The position numbers and the translations under genes were made by a program. The notes beneath the pieces are model-generated. The model was not told the origin of the DNA, made no database searches, and saw only the letters and a program-made list of their open reading frames with translations. Positions 48,237 to 59,215 of a stretch of 64,000 bases of DNA are shown here, piece by piece. Position 1 is the first letter of the stretch. Each line of letters begins with the position of its first letter. This stretch comes from Strongylocentrotus purpuratus (Eukaryota > Echinodermata > Echinoidea > Camarodonta > Strongylocentrotidae). The stretch is taken from NCBI RefSeq assembly GCF_000002235.5, contig NW_022145611.1, forward strand, positions 8,872,242-8,936,241. Reading direction: 5' to 3'.

Positions 48237-51200
48237 CTGTCAAAAAAGAAACCAATGTCATTATCATCACATTTTGATAGATGCAAATATAAAGGAAATC
48301 ATGCCAGGAGAAATTCTTTTCAACTTAAAAGCTAATGGCAGTGGGAACCGGAAGGGCGCACTTATTTTCCAAAGTTAACGTCCTTCTGTTCCTCGACACG
48401 ACACCAATACTATTATTATTTGTACAATTTCTCAAGAAATATTGACGGACCTGCAATGACTTCGTCTGCTATGCCAGGCATCTCGTTTCTTCGAAGTTCA
48501 CGAGCTAAAGTTGCACGATAGTTGAAAACGGTCTGGCGTGGCTTCTCTTTCCATAGCCTCAACAGCATGTATGCGGTCACTGGGTCGGATGCTTCAAGAT
48601 CGAGACCATTAGCTATGTCTTCATCTGTTAGTTCGAGAACACGTCGAAGGTTATTTAATTCGGCGGGCAGCTCCATCTTTGATTCTTCATCCTTCGGCTC
48701 TTTCAGCTGTACCGGAACCCTCTCAGCCTTCTCAATGTCGGGCTCTTCCATGTCTTCACCTTGAGGTAAAGTTGATGGGGCGCCAAGAGAACTTTCTTCC
48801 TCGCTAGGGCCGATCTCTGACGCAGCAGCAGGTTCATCAAACTGCGATGCACCCTCTTGTATATCTGTAGGGATTATATTTGCTTTGAAATCACCGAGTA
48901 ATAATCCTTGAAACGATTGCCCAATATCTATCTTGATAACTAACATATATCATTTTCAAATTAGAATCTGCTGGCAAATTCACCAACACGTCATTTAACT
49001 GTACGTTCAGTTTCCTTTTAGTTTCATCCAACTTTGCACACATTGAAAAGGCTTTTGTTAACCTTTTTAATATTTACAAGATTTCAGTTGCCAACAAAAT
49101 GTGTTTGCGAACAGAATTGAACATTTGCCAAGGTCAAACCAACAAAATTAAACAAAAAACGAATTTTTTCAATCAAACAACTTCTTACCTTCAACAGTAT
49201 TCTTTTCTCTTGTGTTTTGCGTCATTGCTTCTGCGATGCGAAATAGTTCCCCATAGCTCATCTCGTACACTTCAATATTAAAACAGATAAATACATATAT
49301 TTTTAACTGGATACGCCCTCTAGCTTTTTCGATCGTGACCATAGCTGGGAAAGTCTTATTAAGAACGTAGTGGGAAATCCATTATCGTACAAACAGTGTG
49401 GTAGCATCGTGGGGAGATATCTGTGGTTGTAATAAAAACACAGCACCATCGGCAACTATTTCGAGCATCAGGTCTGTTTACCTTCGAAGTTGGGAAAGAA
49501 ATGAAGAAATGCTTGAACACTTGAACACTTGAAATGCTTGAACACCCCCCGATTTATAGAGACATCACCACAAATCGTACAAAAAGCGTATACTAGAAGC
49601 GTATACTAGAAGCGTATACTGGTCAGCACCAGCGTAGCGACATCGTCCTACAGTCTTCTAGGTCTGTGTCATAACGTAGTATGGTCATCTACGTCGTATT
49701 AGCGGCAACGTAGTATGAACAAACGACCGCTTGGTTTATATTGGTCTAGGTGTAATCGAAGTGGCAGCGAGTCAGCAGCGCTTTTGACGTAGAAGCATCG
49801 CAGTACAGTCGTGGTGCATGTATTATTTAATTTGCCAAATTGCTGGATTTTGGCAGCGATTTATAATGACGCGATTTGATATTATTCAGATCGGGGATGA
49901 TCAGGATGATCGGCATGGTCTTCATAATTTCGCATTTTACAACGAGTCGTGTGGAAACGGTAATACACGTGTGCGATGACTAATTCTTATTAAACCTTTC
50001 ACTACAGTAACAAAATGCAAAATGCCCCAAAATTAAATACATGTATAAATGTTACTTGGTATTAAGTCTTTAAACCAATCAGCCTTGATATTCGTTGCCA
50101 TGGTTTTTATCAATACATTTCACCATAATATTTTCTTTTACACAAATTTTGATTAGCTGATACAGTCCCACAATTCAGAAGATGGAATAAGTTTTTATCT
50201 TACCACACGTTTCAAGAGTAGCGACGTTTCGGTATTGGAGTTTACTCATTTTAGTGCAGAACAGAGGTCGCGTGGTCCCCTTTTCAAGGCCTTTGGACGT
50301 GTCAGCCTTGATTTTTATCAGAAGCTTTGAAAGTAAGTCGGTGGTACCTATTTCAAAGTGTGATGGATCGAATGCTGGCCTATACGTAATCAGTTTTGTG
50401 AAGTGGATACCCAGTGCTTCAGCGATTGGTAGAAGATCATGCATGAAAATCTGCAAAGCCATATCCACGAGCTCGGCTTTGTATATAAACTGTCCCTTCA
50501 ATGGCGGCAGCAAGCCTTGGAATAAGAAAATATAAAATGTAATAATTTAATGTCCAAACATTACGCACATACAATAGGTTTATCATTAAAAAATACACTT
50601 CCATGACAAAAATTTGTCCAACCTAGTGCCTATTTGAAGCATCAAACTATAGGAAATGAAATTGCTTCATAGGTCTTACCCTAATAGATTAACATTTTTA
50701 CTCCATTTGCAATCAATCAATAAATATTTTAAAGAAGTAATAGTATAACAAGTAGTCATCCCTTAAGGAATGGGCCTGATGTAACAGAACTATTCATCCA
50801 TTATAAAATGATCTAATTCAGAGGGTATTTTCCACACTGTAAAAATCCGCAACAATTATTTGTTTAAGTTGATTTAGTAGTTATGAAAAGTAAGAACATA
50901 ACGCATGCTTTAGGAAAGCATTATATACCTTTAAGGTTGTTGGATTCCAATGCTGAGGAAAGTTGCTCGTGTTTCTTCTTTACACTTTTCTCTGCGACCT
51001 TGTTTCTCCATTCCCGTAGACTGTCAAACCTTTTCCCTTCGTCATTATTATCATTATATTTGCTACCAATTTTTAGTTTCTGGCATATTTTCGTCATAGA
51101 TTCGGGAGTGAGATGACGTGAGATCGATTTGAGTTCCTCGTTATAAGGCCATGTGTGATCTAAGGCATGATCTGACCATTGTAATACAAATTTGGAGATA

Positions 51201-54200
51201 AGAACAAACCGAAATTTCGTAATCAGACAATTGAATCAGACCATCAGCTTTAAAAAAAAAAGGGTATTGCAATTAGTCATATATTATTTTTAGTTTGAAG
51301 AAACTTTTATGTAGACGTAATCATGTTTTCGTGTTCATCAAAAACCTTTGTAAAATGAACTAAATGTAAGATTTTTCTCCTATGGTTGTGGTCTTCTAAG
51401 GGATCACGTGAGTATTATTGATATAAACTCATACCACCTACAGGAACAGCAAAAAATGGAAGGGAATACATTATGAAACAAATTCTTAAGTATCCTTGTA
51501 AAATAAATGTGGACTTTTCAAGAACATATCATTGGCTATTCTACTTTTGAACAGACAGTAATCAGTTCTTAAACCACATGAAAAGCAACGTGATTTCTTT
51601 TAGACATTCAAAGAAAAAGGTTTTAAAAAACTTACATATACTTTTGAAAGTCCACCAAACAGCGTTACAGTTAATAACTTGAATTCAATATCATATCAAA
51701 ATCAATTCATAAAATGTATACATTAGTGAAGAAGAAACGACAAAGAGAAACCTGCATCGCCCTAGAACACCCTCCCCCCCCCCCCACTTCCGCATGAATT
51801 AGGACCAAGATAGTGATTTTTTTTTTGCTGAAATAAACAGATCACTGTTGACGCGGACTTTCCTGTGTTACCTGACTCATTTGATACAATGGAGGCTTCT
51901 TTAACCACTCCCATGTATTGACTATATGTAGATGCTGGTCTCTGCTGCCAATCAGTGAGCATTCGGTGAGTATCAAAGAGAGCACTCCTGTTTTCATGGA
52001 TAATTTTCTCAGCCTCAAAAGATTTAGTTTCGATCGCATCATAAATCCTCCGGTAGTGCTTCATCAATTCCACGTCCACAAGCTCTTCAAGTACTTGCAA
52101 TTCCCTTTCAGTTATGTCCTCTACATCGACAGCTGAAAGTCATGGAAGATTTAAGATAGAAATCGTTGTTCCAAATGTCGCAGATTTACATCATTTTTTC
52201 ATCCTCATTTAAATAACTATTAATAATAAATCTACTTCACCGACTTCACTGAAAATTACATTTTCCAGGAATTGGTATTGTCCAAGATCACGCTGATGTT
52301 TCATTAATTTTGAAGGTCAACTAGAAAATTTATTAGAAATCACTGTTCAAGGTGTTTTTGATTCACATTCTTTTTTCATCATCTTTAACATAATACTAAA
52401 ATCAAATTTATTGACTTAGGGTAAAATGACGTTTGCCATAAATCGGTGTCGTCCAAGATCACATTGATGTTTCATTATACCAATTTCTTCTACATAATAT
52501 TATGTATATCCAGATAGCATATAGCAAAACCTCTAAAACTCGATGATATTCTGTCAAATAAACTTTAGTCGAAGATGCATGATAGCCGAGTATTTGTTAA
52601 AGAAAGATCTTTAAACCACAGAAATAACACGCGGTATCTAAAGGTGTGCATTTTAATTATCCTGTGAATTTCGTTTAGTTGAGTAAAGTTTTGCCTGTCC
52701 AAATAGCCCATCTCTCCACCCAGTTATTACATGGATACCTGGCAGGATTTATTCCTTGAAATACACGTGTGCTGATTGCGGCTGCCAGAGCTAAAACAAG
52801 GGTAGTTATATCCTAACCTATTTGGAAGCACATCGGAATGTAACATCATAATATGATATGCGCTACTTAAGAACGTTTAATTATTATTCAATTTATTATA
52901 ATCCAATATGCATCTATAGTTTACTTTTGCTTACAGTGATACATAAATCATGATTATTTTTGTTGTGTGTGTGTGTGTTAAATTCTTGTTTACCTTTACC
53001 TTCCAGTTCCAGGTGTGGAGCACTTCGTGGGACGGGAGAATAGTTAACTGGAAAAGGTATACGTGACATAATTAGTAAATTAGTACAGAGTATGTAATGT
53101 AAGCACTTAATGCACTTTAAACCAATTTTCACGCATTAAAAAATGTACGACTGCACCTTTCGGTTATTTTACAGTGCTAGTAAATCCAAAGCTACTCAAT
53201 TTTACCATGTTAACCGATTACTACATAGGACTACAAACTTTGATATCACCCACATGAATTTTAGATTAAGATAATCTGGACATTTTAAAATTATTTAGTA
53301 TTATTTTCAAATTACTTGTAGTTTGCACCATGTAACATATCATGATATAAAGTAACTTACTGTGTTTCTTTTTCCAAATGACACAGGCCACTGAAGAGAT
53401 GAGTGCAGCAAACGCTGAACAAAAGAGAATGTAACAATAAGAAACACAATTACCGGTACTCATTTTAAAACTAACCTATTTTTGAGTGGGCAAGGGATTG
53501 CGATTTATTCATATCATTGCATAATTTTATAAATATTTTCTCGGTTTTCTTCACAATAATTCTTAATCTACATGTTTCATATCTGAAATCACTTACGAAT
53601 TAGTATTATCATCAGAACACCGGATTTGAATTTGTCTTCATCATGGAGTAGGACAGATGTAGATTTATTATCAGAAGTTCCAGGAATATTGGAAGCTACG
53701 CAGGTATACAGTTCTTTGCTTCCTCTTGCAGCAATCGTGAGTGTTTTCGTTTTTGTCCCGTCTGTGTTATTCCATTCTCGTGTGTCTAATGGCTCTACTA
53801 TTCTGGATCCATGCAGAAATATTAGATGCACAGTTGGGTAGTACTTCATGACTTCACATGTAAGAGTCATGCCGGATTCAGAGACGAGGGTGCAGTAGTT
53901 TGAGTCGTATTGGTCGGTATTCAGACATTCCTGGATCGTTGGAAACGGTTTCAGTGGCTGAGCTAAATTTGAAATACAAACAAGCAAAAAGGCGCTTGTT
54001 ATAATTTGAATTTCTTTTTCATCTCTTCTATCAAGACCTCAAATGAGTTCAATAATATATTTCCATTTTACTTTAATAGTTATTTCAGGATTTATGTTCC
54101 ATATATAAATGAAACTGGATATTTAAAAAGTTGTTCCTCTAACAGGAATATGACAGAATTCTTTCTTTCACACTCCTTCACCTTTTCTCTCTTTAACACT

Positions 54201-56389
54201 CACACAGTTGCACACAAGCTCACGCTCTCTTTCTCTCTTTCGACCACAATTTTACTCACAAACCACTTCGGCCTCTAAATTATTTGTTTCTTCATCTCTC
54301 ATTTTAAATTCGCCTCTCACTTTCTCTCTTTCTCTCTCTCTATCAATCGATCCATCAATTGATCCAATCCCACTAAACAGCAGGTTTCGTCTGAACAAAA
54401 TATAAACCCGGAGAATACTGCATGATCATGAAAGTGTGAAGTGTTTTGGGCTTGTCATAAATATCTGGTATAAACTATGCATACTGCATGTAATTACTTT
54501 AATTGAGGAATGCAGAAATCATTACTACCTGGTTCAACCGATAGAGTTCGAAAATACATGGATCTATTTCAGATGTAAAATGCTGCTTACCAACCACATT
54601 GACAAATGACTGATTCCGAAAAGATATCCCAGTGTCAAAGTCGGTCACCTCACAAATGTAAAGACCTTCGTAGTGGACCTGTACCTCCTTGATAACCAGC
54701 GAGTAATCTTCGGTGATGTTGTACAAGCCTTCGTCGTATCCTGTTCCACTTCTTTCAACAACATCTTTGTTGTTTTCGAGGACAACAAGACTTTCGTTTG
54801 CTGAAAAAGTAGTTCCTTTTTTCCAAGAGACTCCTCTGGCCTTGATGTAAACAGTGCATTGCAGGATACTATGAGTGGCTTGACGCATCTTTAAAGTGAC
54901 TCGTGGGTCTGTCGTGATTGCAGTATCTTGTTCAAAGAGAATTTTAGTATAAAAAAAACTGTATTTATACGCTTAAATGTATTACGCTTAAAATAATGTA
55001 TTGTATTCATTCTGAAAAGTATCTGCAAAAGCCGATGATGAGACAATATTAAAGATGACTTGAAACGTCATAACTCCATTTTCGTGTCAATTTCATGATG
55101 ATGACGATGGTGATGATGACGGAGATTTCTTTAAGTAATTAAAAAATACGGTGATTTCATAAGACAATCCCTATTATATACTTATCTTTTTCAATCAATA
55201 ATAATAATAAAATGGTGCTTTTAAACCGCTTTCCACCGAAGTTTTTAAGCGCTAACTTCTCTATTATGATATTAAGTATAAAAATAGTAGCTCCTTGGAA
55301 AAATAATATCGTGATATGCATAAAACATATTCCGATTAAATCACAGAAGACTCGAATGATCGAAATATAATGTAAAGAAAGCAAAAGTGCTTTAAACTAT
55401 ATTGCCCTGTGAGTTAAAATTATTATGCTTTGCTTTGCTTTGTCTCGGGAACCTACCTGTGATCGCAATATCAGTGTAGTTATCAATCAAAATGCCATTG
55501 TAGTTAGAAATTGTGCAGTATATCCTCCCAGCATCTGCCGTCGAGACATTGTTGATGATCAAGGAATAATTGTCGTCGACGTCGCACCTCCCATCATCGA
55601 ATCTTGGACCTGATACTTCTCCATCATACCATACCACCATGGTGGTGAGATCGTCAGGATCAAGGCCCCTTCTCCAGTAGACTGCCAATGGGACTCCATA
55701 GAAGCGACATGTGAGAAGACCCTGCACTCCTCGGACCAGTGTCTTCTTGACTTCGGTGTAAACCAGACCATCGGGAACTACCTGGGATGCTGTTAGAGCT
55801 GCATCAAACAAATTGAAGTACCTACTAAAAACGCTAAGTAACTAACATGAACATTATTTGGGAGAAACTTACAAGAGTTTCTTTTTTAAGAGAGAAAATA
55901 ACAAAGCCCACGAGAAAGACGACCCACGAGACCAACATTTTGGTCATGGTCGGTCCGTGAGCTTTCTGACAATTAAATTGTAGGTTTGAAAGACCGCCGT
56001 TGTCGGCCTCTTGCGAATGTCGGCCATTTTGACTGTCGGTATCGTAAGCTGTCGATCTCTTGGGCCGTCTGTCTCGTGAGATGTCGGTCTACTGGGATGT
56101 TCGGGTTTGCCCCCTACTTTCAGGGATTGCTACTTTAATACAATTCTGCTAAATTTCACAGCGTAGAGTGCATAGCAATCGTTTAAGTTTTTCTTTTGCC
56201 GTTGTTTTCCATAGAACATTTAAACCGAACGAATTAGTGATTCAATAATAAAGTTGACTGTATAGATATTTCATTTCAAAAAGCCATTTTATACAATTAT
56301 TCTTGATCAATGAAACTTTGCTATCACTCACCAGGTAGCACACAGACTACAAAGAATAATCCCACAGCCAATGCTATTTTAACCGCCAT
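47872..56389 (-). CDS. Ig-domain transmembrane receptor with serial death-fold modules (12 exons)
   Basis: Joined coding exons 56389-56332, 55798-55457, 54926-54591, 53962-53597, 53414-53361, 53047-53000, 52132-51872, 51171-50929, 50515-50204, 49269-49189, 48864-48451 and 48236-47872 give 2,880 bp, an exact multiple of three, and a 959-residue protein. Every intron has GT..AG ends and is phase 1. Order: signal peptide (1-19), three Ig domains (about 20-133, 134-245, 246-350), one membrane helix (about 357-380), then an intracellular region with death-fold-like helical modules at about 402-488, 489-569, 570-673, 765-838 and 839-959, and an acidic linker at about 705-765. Death-fold domains nucleate signalling complexes in apoptosis and innate immunity. 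The role as an immune or death receptor is inferred; the ligand is unknown. The five modules are weak matches by eye; the Ig part is clear. Confidence 0.75.
48451..48864 (-). CDS. receptor exon 11: acidic linker and death-fold-like module 4
   Basis: 138 codons, phase 1 at both ends. The first 65 residues are Glu/Asp/Pro-rich. Then come LRRVLELTDEDIANGLDLEA and YMLLRLWKEKPRQTVFNY with LARELRRNEMPGIADEV: the helix 2-3 turn, the LL..W helix and the closing helix of a death domain. The best of the five modules. Confidence 0.75.
49189..49269 (-). CDS. receptor exon 10: linker helix
   Basis: 27 codons, phase 1 at both ends, reading VYEMSYGELFRIAEAMTQNT and ending in a GTAAGA donor. The in-frame Met could also serve as the start of a shorter cytosolic product made of exons 10-12 only; upstream in-frame splice compatibility favours an internal exon. 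Confidence 0.6.
49584..49620. repeat. triple 13-bp direct repeat
   Basis: AAGCGTATACT (in AGAAGCGTATACT units) occurs three times in tandem inside the intron between receptor exons 9 and 10. Just upstream, 49508-49545 repeats TTGAACACTTGAA-type words. Confidence 0.75.
50204..50515 (-). CDS. receptor exon 9: degenerate death-fold-like module 3
   Basis: 104 codons, phase 1 at both ends. DLLPIAEALGIHFTKLITY resembles helices 1-2 of a death domain, and DLLSKLLIKIKADTSKGLEK could be helices 4-5, but the usual tryptophan is missing. The weakest of the five modules. Confidence 0.6.
50929..51171 (-). CDS. receptor exon 8: death-fold-like module 2
   Basis: 81 codons, phase 1 at both ends. It contains ELKSISRHLTPESMTKICQK, then RFDSLREWRNKVAEK and QLSSALESNNL, echoing the LL..W and final L..AL..N..L pattern of death domains. 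Confidence 0.7.
51872..52132 (-). CDS. receptor exon 7: death-fold-like module 1
   Basis: 87 codons, phase 1 at both ends. Helical, with ELVDVELMKHYRRIYDAIE and then the death-domain-like HRMLTDWQQRPASTYSQYM, where ML..W matches the usual helix-4 signature. Six-helix length fits the family. Death domain versus another death-fold subfamily cannot be settled by eye. Confidence 0.7.
52675..52790 (-). CDS. possible alternative terminal exon
   Basis: A good TTGTTTTAG acceptor, in the phase-1 frame of the gene, opens 38 codons (ALAAAISTRVFQGINPAR...) ending in TAA at 52675-52677. No phase-compatible donor with a good consensus was seen, so it cannot be a simple internal exon. If used, it would give a receptor lacking the death-fold tail. 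Equally, it may be a decayed exon or chance. Confidence 0.25.
53000..53047 (-). CDS. receptor exon 6: juxtamembrane linker with tandem donor
   Basis: 16 codons reading INYSPVPRSAPHLELE. Two GTAA donors lie 6 bp apart (exon ends at 53000 or 52994), both phase 1, so alternative use would add Gly-Lys. Linker only; no domain. Confidence 0.6.
53361..53414 (-). CDS. receptor exon 5: second half of the membrane helix
   Basis: 18 codons, phase 1 at both ends. It reads PFAALISSVACVIWKKKH after joining; the hydrophobic run followed by KKK is a classic stop-transfer signal with the C-terminus inside the cell. The splice is confirmed by the continuous helix it creates. Confidence 0.8.
53597..53962 (-). 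CDS. receptor exon 4: Ig domain 3 and first half of the membrane helix
   Basis: 122 codons, phase 1 at both ends. Cysteines in LTCEVMKYY and ELYTCVASN; the core tryptophan is replaced (HLIFLHG). An extra cysteine pair lies near the start (QECL..NYCTL). It ends SGVLMIILI, which runs straight into exon 5 to complete the helix. Confidence 0.85.
54591..54926 (-). CDS. receptor exon 3: Ig domain 2
   Basis: 112 codons, phase 1 at both ends. Cysteine in ILQCTVY, tryptophan in GVSWKKG, and EDYSLVIKEVQVHYEGLYIC for the F strand. Several N-X-S/T sites (NES, NIT, NQS). A one-exon-per-Ig-domain layout, as in exon 2. Confidence 0.9.
55457..55798 (-). CDS. receptor exon 2: Ig domain 1
   Basis: 114 codons, phase 1 at both ends. 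It has the first Ig cysteine in GLLTCRFYG (about residue 50), the core tryptophan in AVYWRRG (about 61) and the canonical ADAGRIYC (second cysteine about 114). An extra cysteine in DDGRCDV could make a second bond. N-glycosylation sites are at NNVS and DNYTD. Confidence 0.9.
56332..56389 (-). CDS. receptor exon 1: start codon and signal peptide
   Basis: Reads MAVKIALAVGLFFVVCVLP, a short charged start and a hydrophobic core, then a GTGAGT donor in phase 1. The next exon adds Ala, a plausible cleavage site. Chosen as the start because it joins exon 2 in frame and no coding exon was seen upstream. Confidence 0.8.
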
Positions 56390-56838
56390 GATGAGCAATT
56401 TGTCCACAGAGCAATTAATGTTAACGGATTTATTTGGATATCCAGATCTTATCTTTGCTCAGCGGCGTAGTTATAGGGTGTTGGGTGGGTATGTCACATC
56501 CCGCGTGAAATTCTGCTCGCAAATCCCATAAACTTTTGTCGGAGATTTTTTTTAAAAACCGGGGGGGGGGGGGGTATATACACTGCTTGTTAAATTAGTT
56601 TATTGATATAATTATTGGAAAAATCCGGGCCTCTAGCGTTAGAGGTTGCGTTCAAACAATGATTGAATTATAAAAATCGATTTACTATCAATCTTAGAAT
56701 TTAATGTATCTCCAATATTGATGCAATTAAACATAGTCTTACTATGGATTGTACCTATCTGTGACATGATAATAATCATAGGTTACTAAGATTGAAGGAA
56801 ATATGATTATTAAAAGGTAGTTTTTGTTTAATTATACA
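56390..56838. other. receptor 5' flank
   Basis: Presumed 5' UTR and promoter of the minus-strand receptor. No TATA or initiator could be assigned with confidence. A long G-run lies at about 56561-56574. Confidence 0.35.
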
Positions 56839-57148
56839 GGGTCCTGGGAAGTGTTCCACAAAGATTTTAAGTCGGACTTAAGAACTATGGAGAGCCATTT
56901 GTAGCCTTAAAATAAAATATATTCAAAAGCAAAAATTCAAGTATTTTAGACTTTTCATAAATTCCACATCAAGAACATGAAATCTCCCATGATAATAGCA
57001 AATGTGCATGATTTGAATCAACAATTTATGCCTTTTAAAATAGCTTTTACAAAATATTTTCAAAGATGCTAGCAGCTTTCCATAATTGTTAAGTCCAACT
57101 TAGAGATAAGTTCAACTTAGGATCTTTGTGAAACACCCCCCTGGTCCA
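56839..57148. mobile_element. MITE-like element with TTTCACAAAG-type ends
   Basis: The left end GGTCCTGGGAAGTGTTCCAC continues into AAAGAT, and the right end complement is GGACCAGGGGGGTGTTTCAC then AAAGAT. The inner ends share AAGTCGGACTTA/AAGTTGGACTTA. About 310 bp, non-coding. Confidence 0.7.
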
Positions 57149-58689
57149 ATACCCTATACACCTCCCTTGCCCACACAGACATACATACAGTCCCTTCCAA
57201 CTGTTCAAACAACGCCTCTGCACATGATTATACCTGGAATAAATGCTTGAATTCAGTATGATGTTTACTTTAATATTTGATATCATAACCATTTATCACC
57301 AATGCCTTGTGAGACATGATCAGAGTCTATAGTGCACTGTAAAACAATGATAGTCGAAATAACTCAATAAAATTGAGGAAAAGAATTGCCTTATTTTTAT
57401 TAAGTAAATATTACCTACGGCATCTTAAGTAGAATTTACTTATTTTGCTGAATAAATTTTTACTCAGTTAAATCGAGTTACATTAACGTAAATAATTTAA
57501 GTATTGTAATCATTTTAGATAATTAAAAAAAAGCTATGATAGGATTACATATTGCACGATTTGGTACCCATCTAATCTAACAAGTAACATCCACTAATCA
57601 TTCACTACTTCTATTTAAGATTAATCACTAATCACTAACACTACTTCTATTTAAGATTTAACCGTATATAATATATATATATCTACCACCATCACAAACT
57701 ATTACATACGCTTCAATTCGACACATATTGAAAGGCTCCAAATTATATATATACTTGATCGCAGCATCTTAAAAGGAAAATTGGTTGACAATTTCCTGAA
57801 ATATCAAGTTTTTGAACTGGGTAACAATTAAAATTGTCTTGTCTTTGCTTAGCCATGTTAAATGAATTAGTAAATGTTTTAAAGTCCTTAAATTTTCATT
57901 CAACCACAAAAAAAAAAAAAAAAAAAATTAAAAAAGAGTTTAATTTGGTCTTAATGAATATTCATAAATTATGTAAATATTTCTGTTACGCACTGCATCG
58001 GTCCTTACTTTAAAAAGATAAGAATAATCAACATAAATTGTTTGAGTAATACGTATAATTTCTGATTTTGAGTTAAAATTACTAAATTAATACAAGCTGA
58101 AATTACTTAAAGTTCTTATCTATTTGATTTTACTTAAATATTCCACGTATGTTCTACTAAATTGAAAGTTTGAGTTAGCAAGACTTAAATTTAGTGCGTA
58201 AGTGGCAAAACTAATGTTTTCAAGTAAATTCTACATGGAAAAAATACGTAAAAATTACCAATGAACAAATTCTTTTTTACAGTGTGTGAGTCATTGGCGT
58301 ATCTAAGGGGTGGGGCACGACCCCTCCCCCTATCGAATGGCAAACAAATACTAATAAAGAGGTGAGAGCGAGGGGAGAGATGAGGGAAAATAAAAAAAGA
58401 ACGTGAGACTATTAGATGGACTGCTCGAAAACGTCCTCAAAGATTATAATATTATATGACTCAGTTAAGTGGGGACAACAGGATAAATCTTAAATGAAAT
58501 CTGTTCAAAAGAGGTCCATTAAACGATTATCAAAAAATGTTTGGGATGATCCGATCTGCGCCCTTGATGTAGCGTACAGCAGGGAACAAAAAGAAATTGT
58601 GATGAGAAAAAAATGTAGAAGTCAAATGGGTAAAGAGACTGGAAGAGATTATATTTGTGTGTCTTTTTCACTTTAACATTTAAAATATT
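57149..58689. other. non-coding
   Basis: AT-rich, with a poly(A) run at about 57908-57927. No exon seen. Confidence 0.45.
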
Positions 58690-59215
58690 CCTCCGGCCTA
58701 GTCAATCGCGGTAACCTCGCTAGTCATAAGGACCGTTATTCATAACGTGAAACCTCCCATACCTGAAGGACCGCTGTTCATAAAACGGAAAGGGGTTCAC
58801 TATTCATAAAGGCGTATGGAACCGTTATTCGTAAGGACCGCTATTCATAACGTGAGATGAGGGTCGCTATCCACGATTCACATCGAAGGTCATTACTCTT
58901 AAGGACCGCTATTCATAATGCGAAATCGGGGTTGATATTCGTAGGCATGCTATCCTTCTTCATGCCTACGAATATCAAACCCGATTATTTGGGGGTCACT
59001 TCTCATAAGGACAGCTATTCATAATAAAAAATGGGGTCGATAGTCATAAAACGTATAGAATGACTAGCGTCCCTCTTTTCGTATGATTAGGGACCACTAT
59101 GACTAACGACCCCGGTTTTGTATTATGAATAGCGACCCTCTTCTTCGATTATGAACAGCGGTCCTTAAGAATATGACCCTTTTCTCAAATTATAAATAGC
59201 GGTCCTTATGAAGAG
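58690..59215. repeat. palindromic array of short tandem units
   Basis: The left half repeats AAGGACCGCTATTCATAA and GGGTCGCTATTCATAA variants at roughly 30-60-bp spacing; the right half carries the same words in complement (TTATGAATAGCGGTCCTT). The centre is a 26-bp inverted repeat with one mismatch (58924-58949 and 58961-58986, TTGATATTCGTAGGCATG) around an 11-bp loop. The whole 0.5 kb could fold into one long cruciform. No coding capacity and no match that I recognise. Confidence 0.8.

Noticed and set aside
55873-55947. Alternative signal-peptide exon (MTKMLVSWVVFLVGFVIF) before receptor Ig domain 1
   Set aside because: It has a good GTAAGT donor but ends in phase 0, so it cannot join the phase-1 Ig exon. 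The flanking DNA is a degenerate low-complexity repeat of GTCGGTCTCGTGAG-like words.
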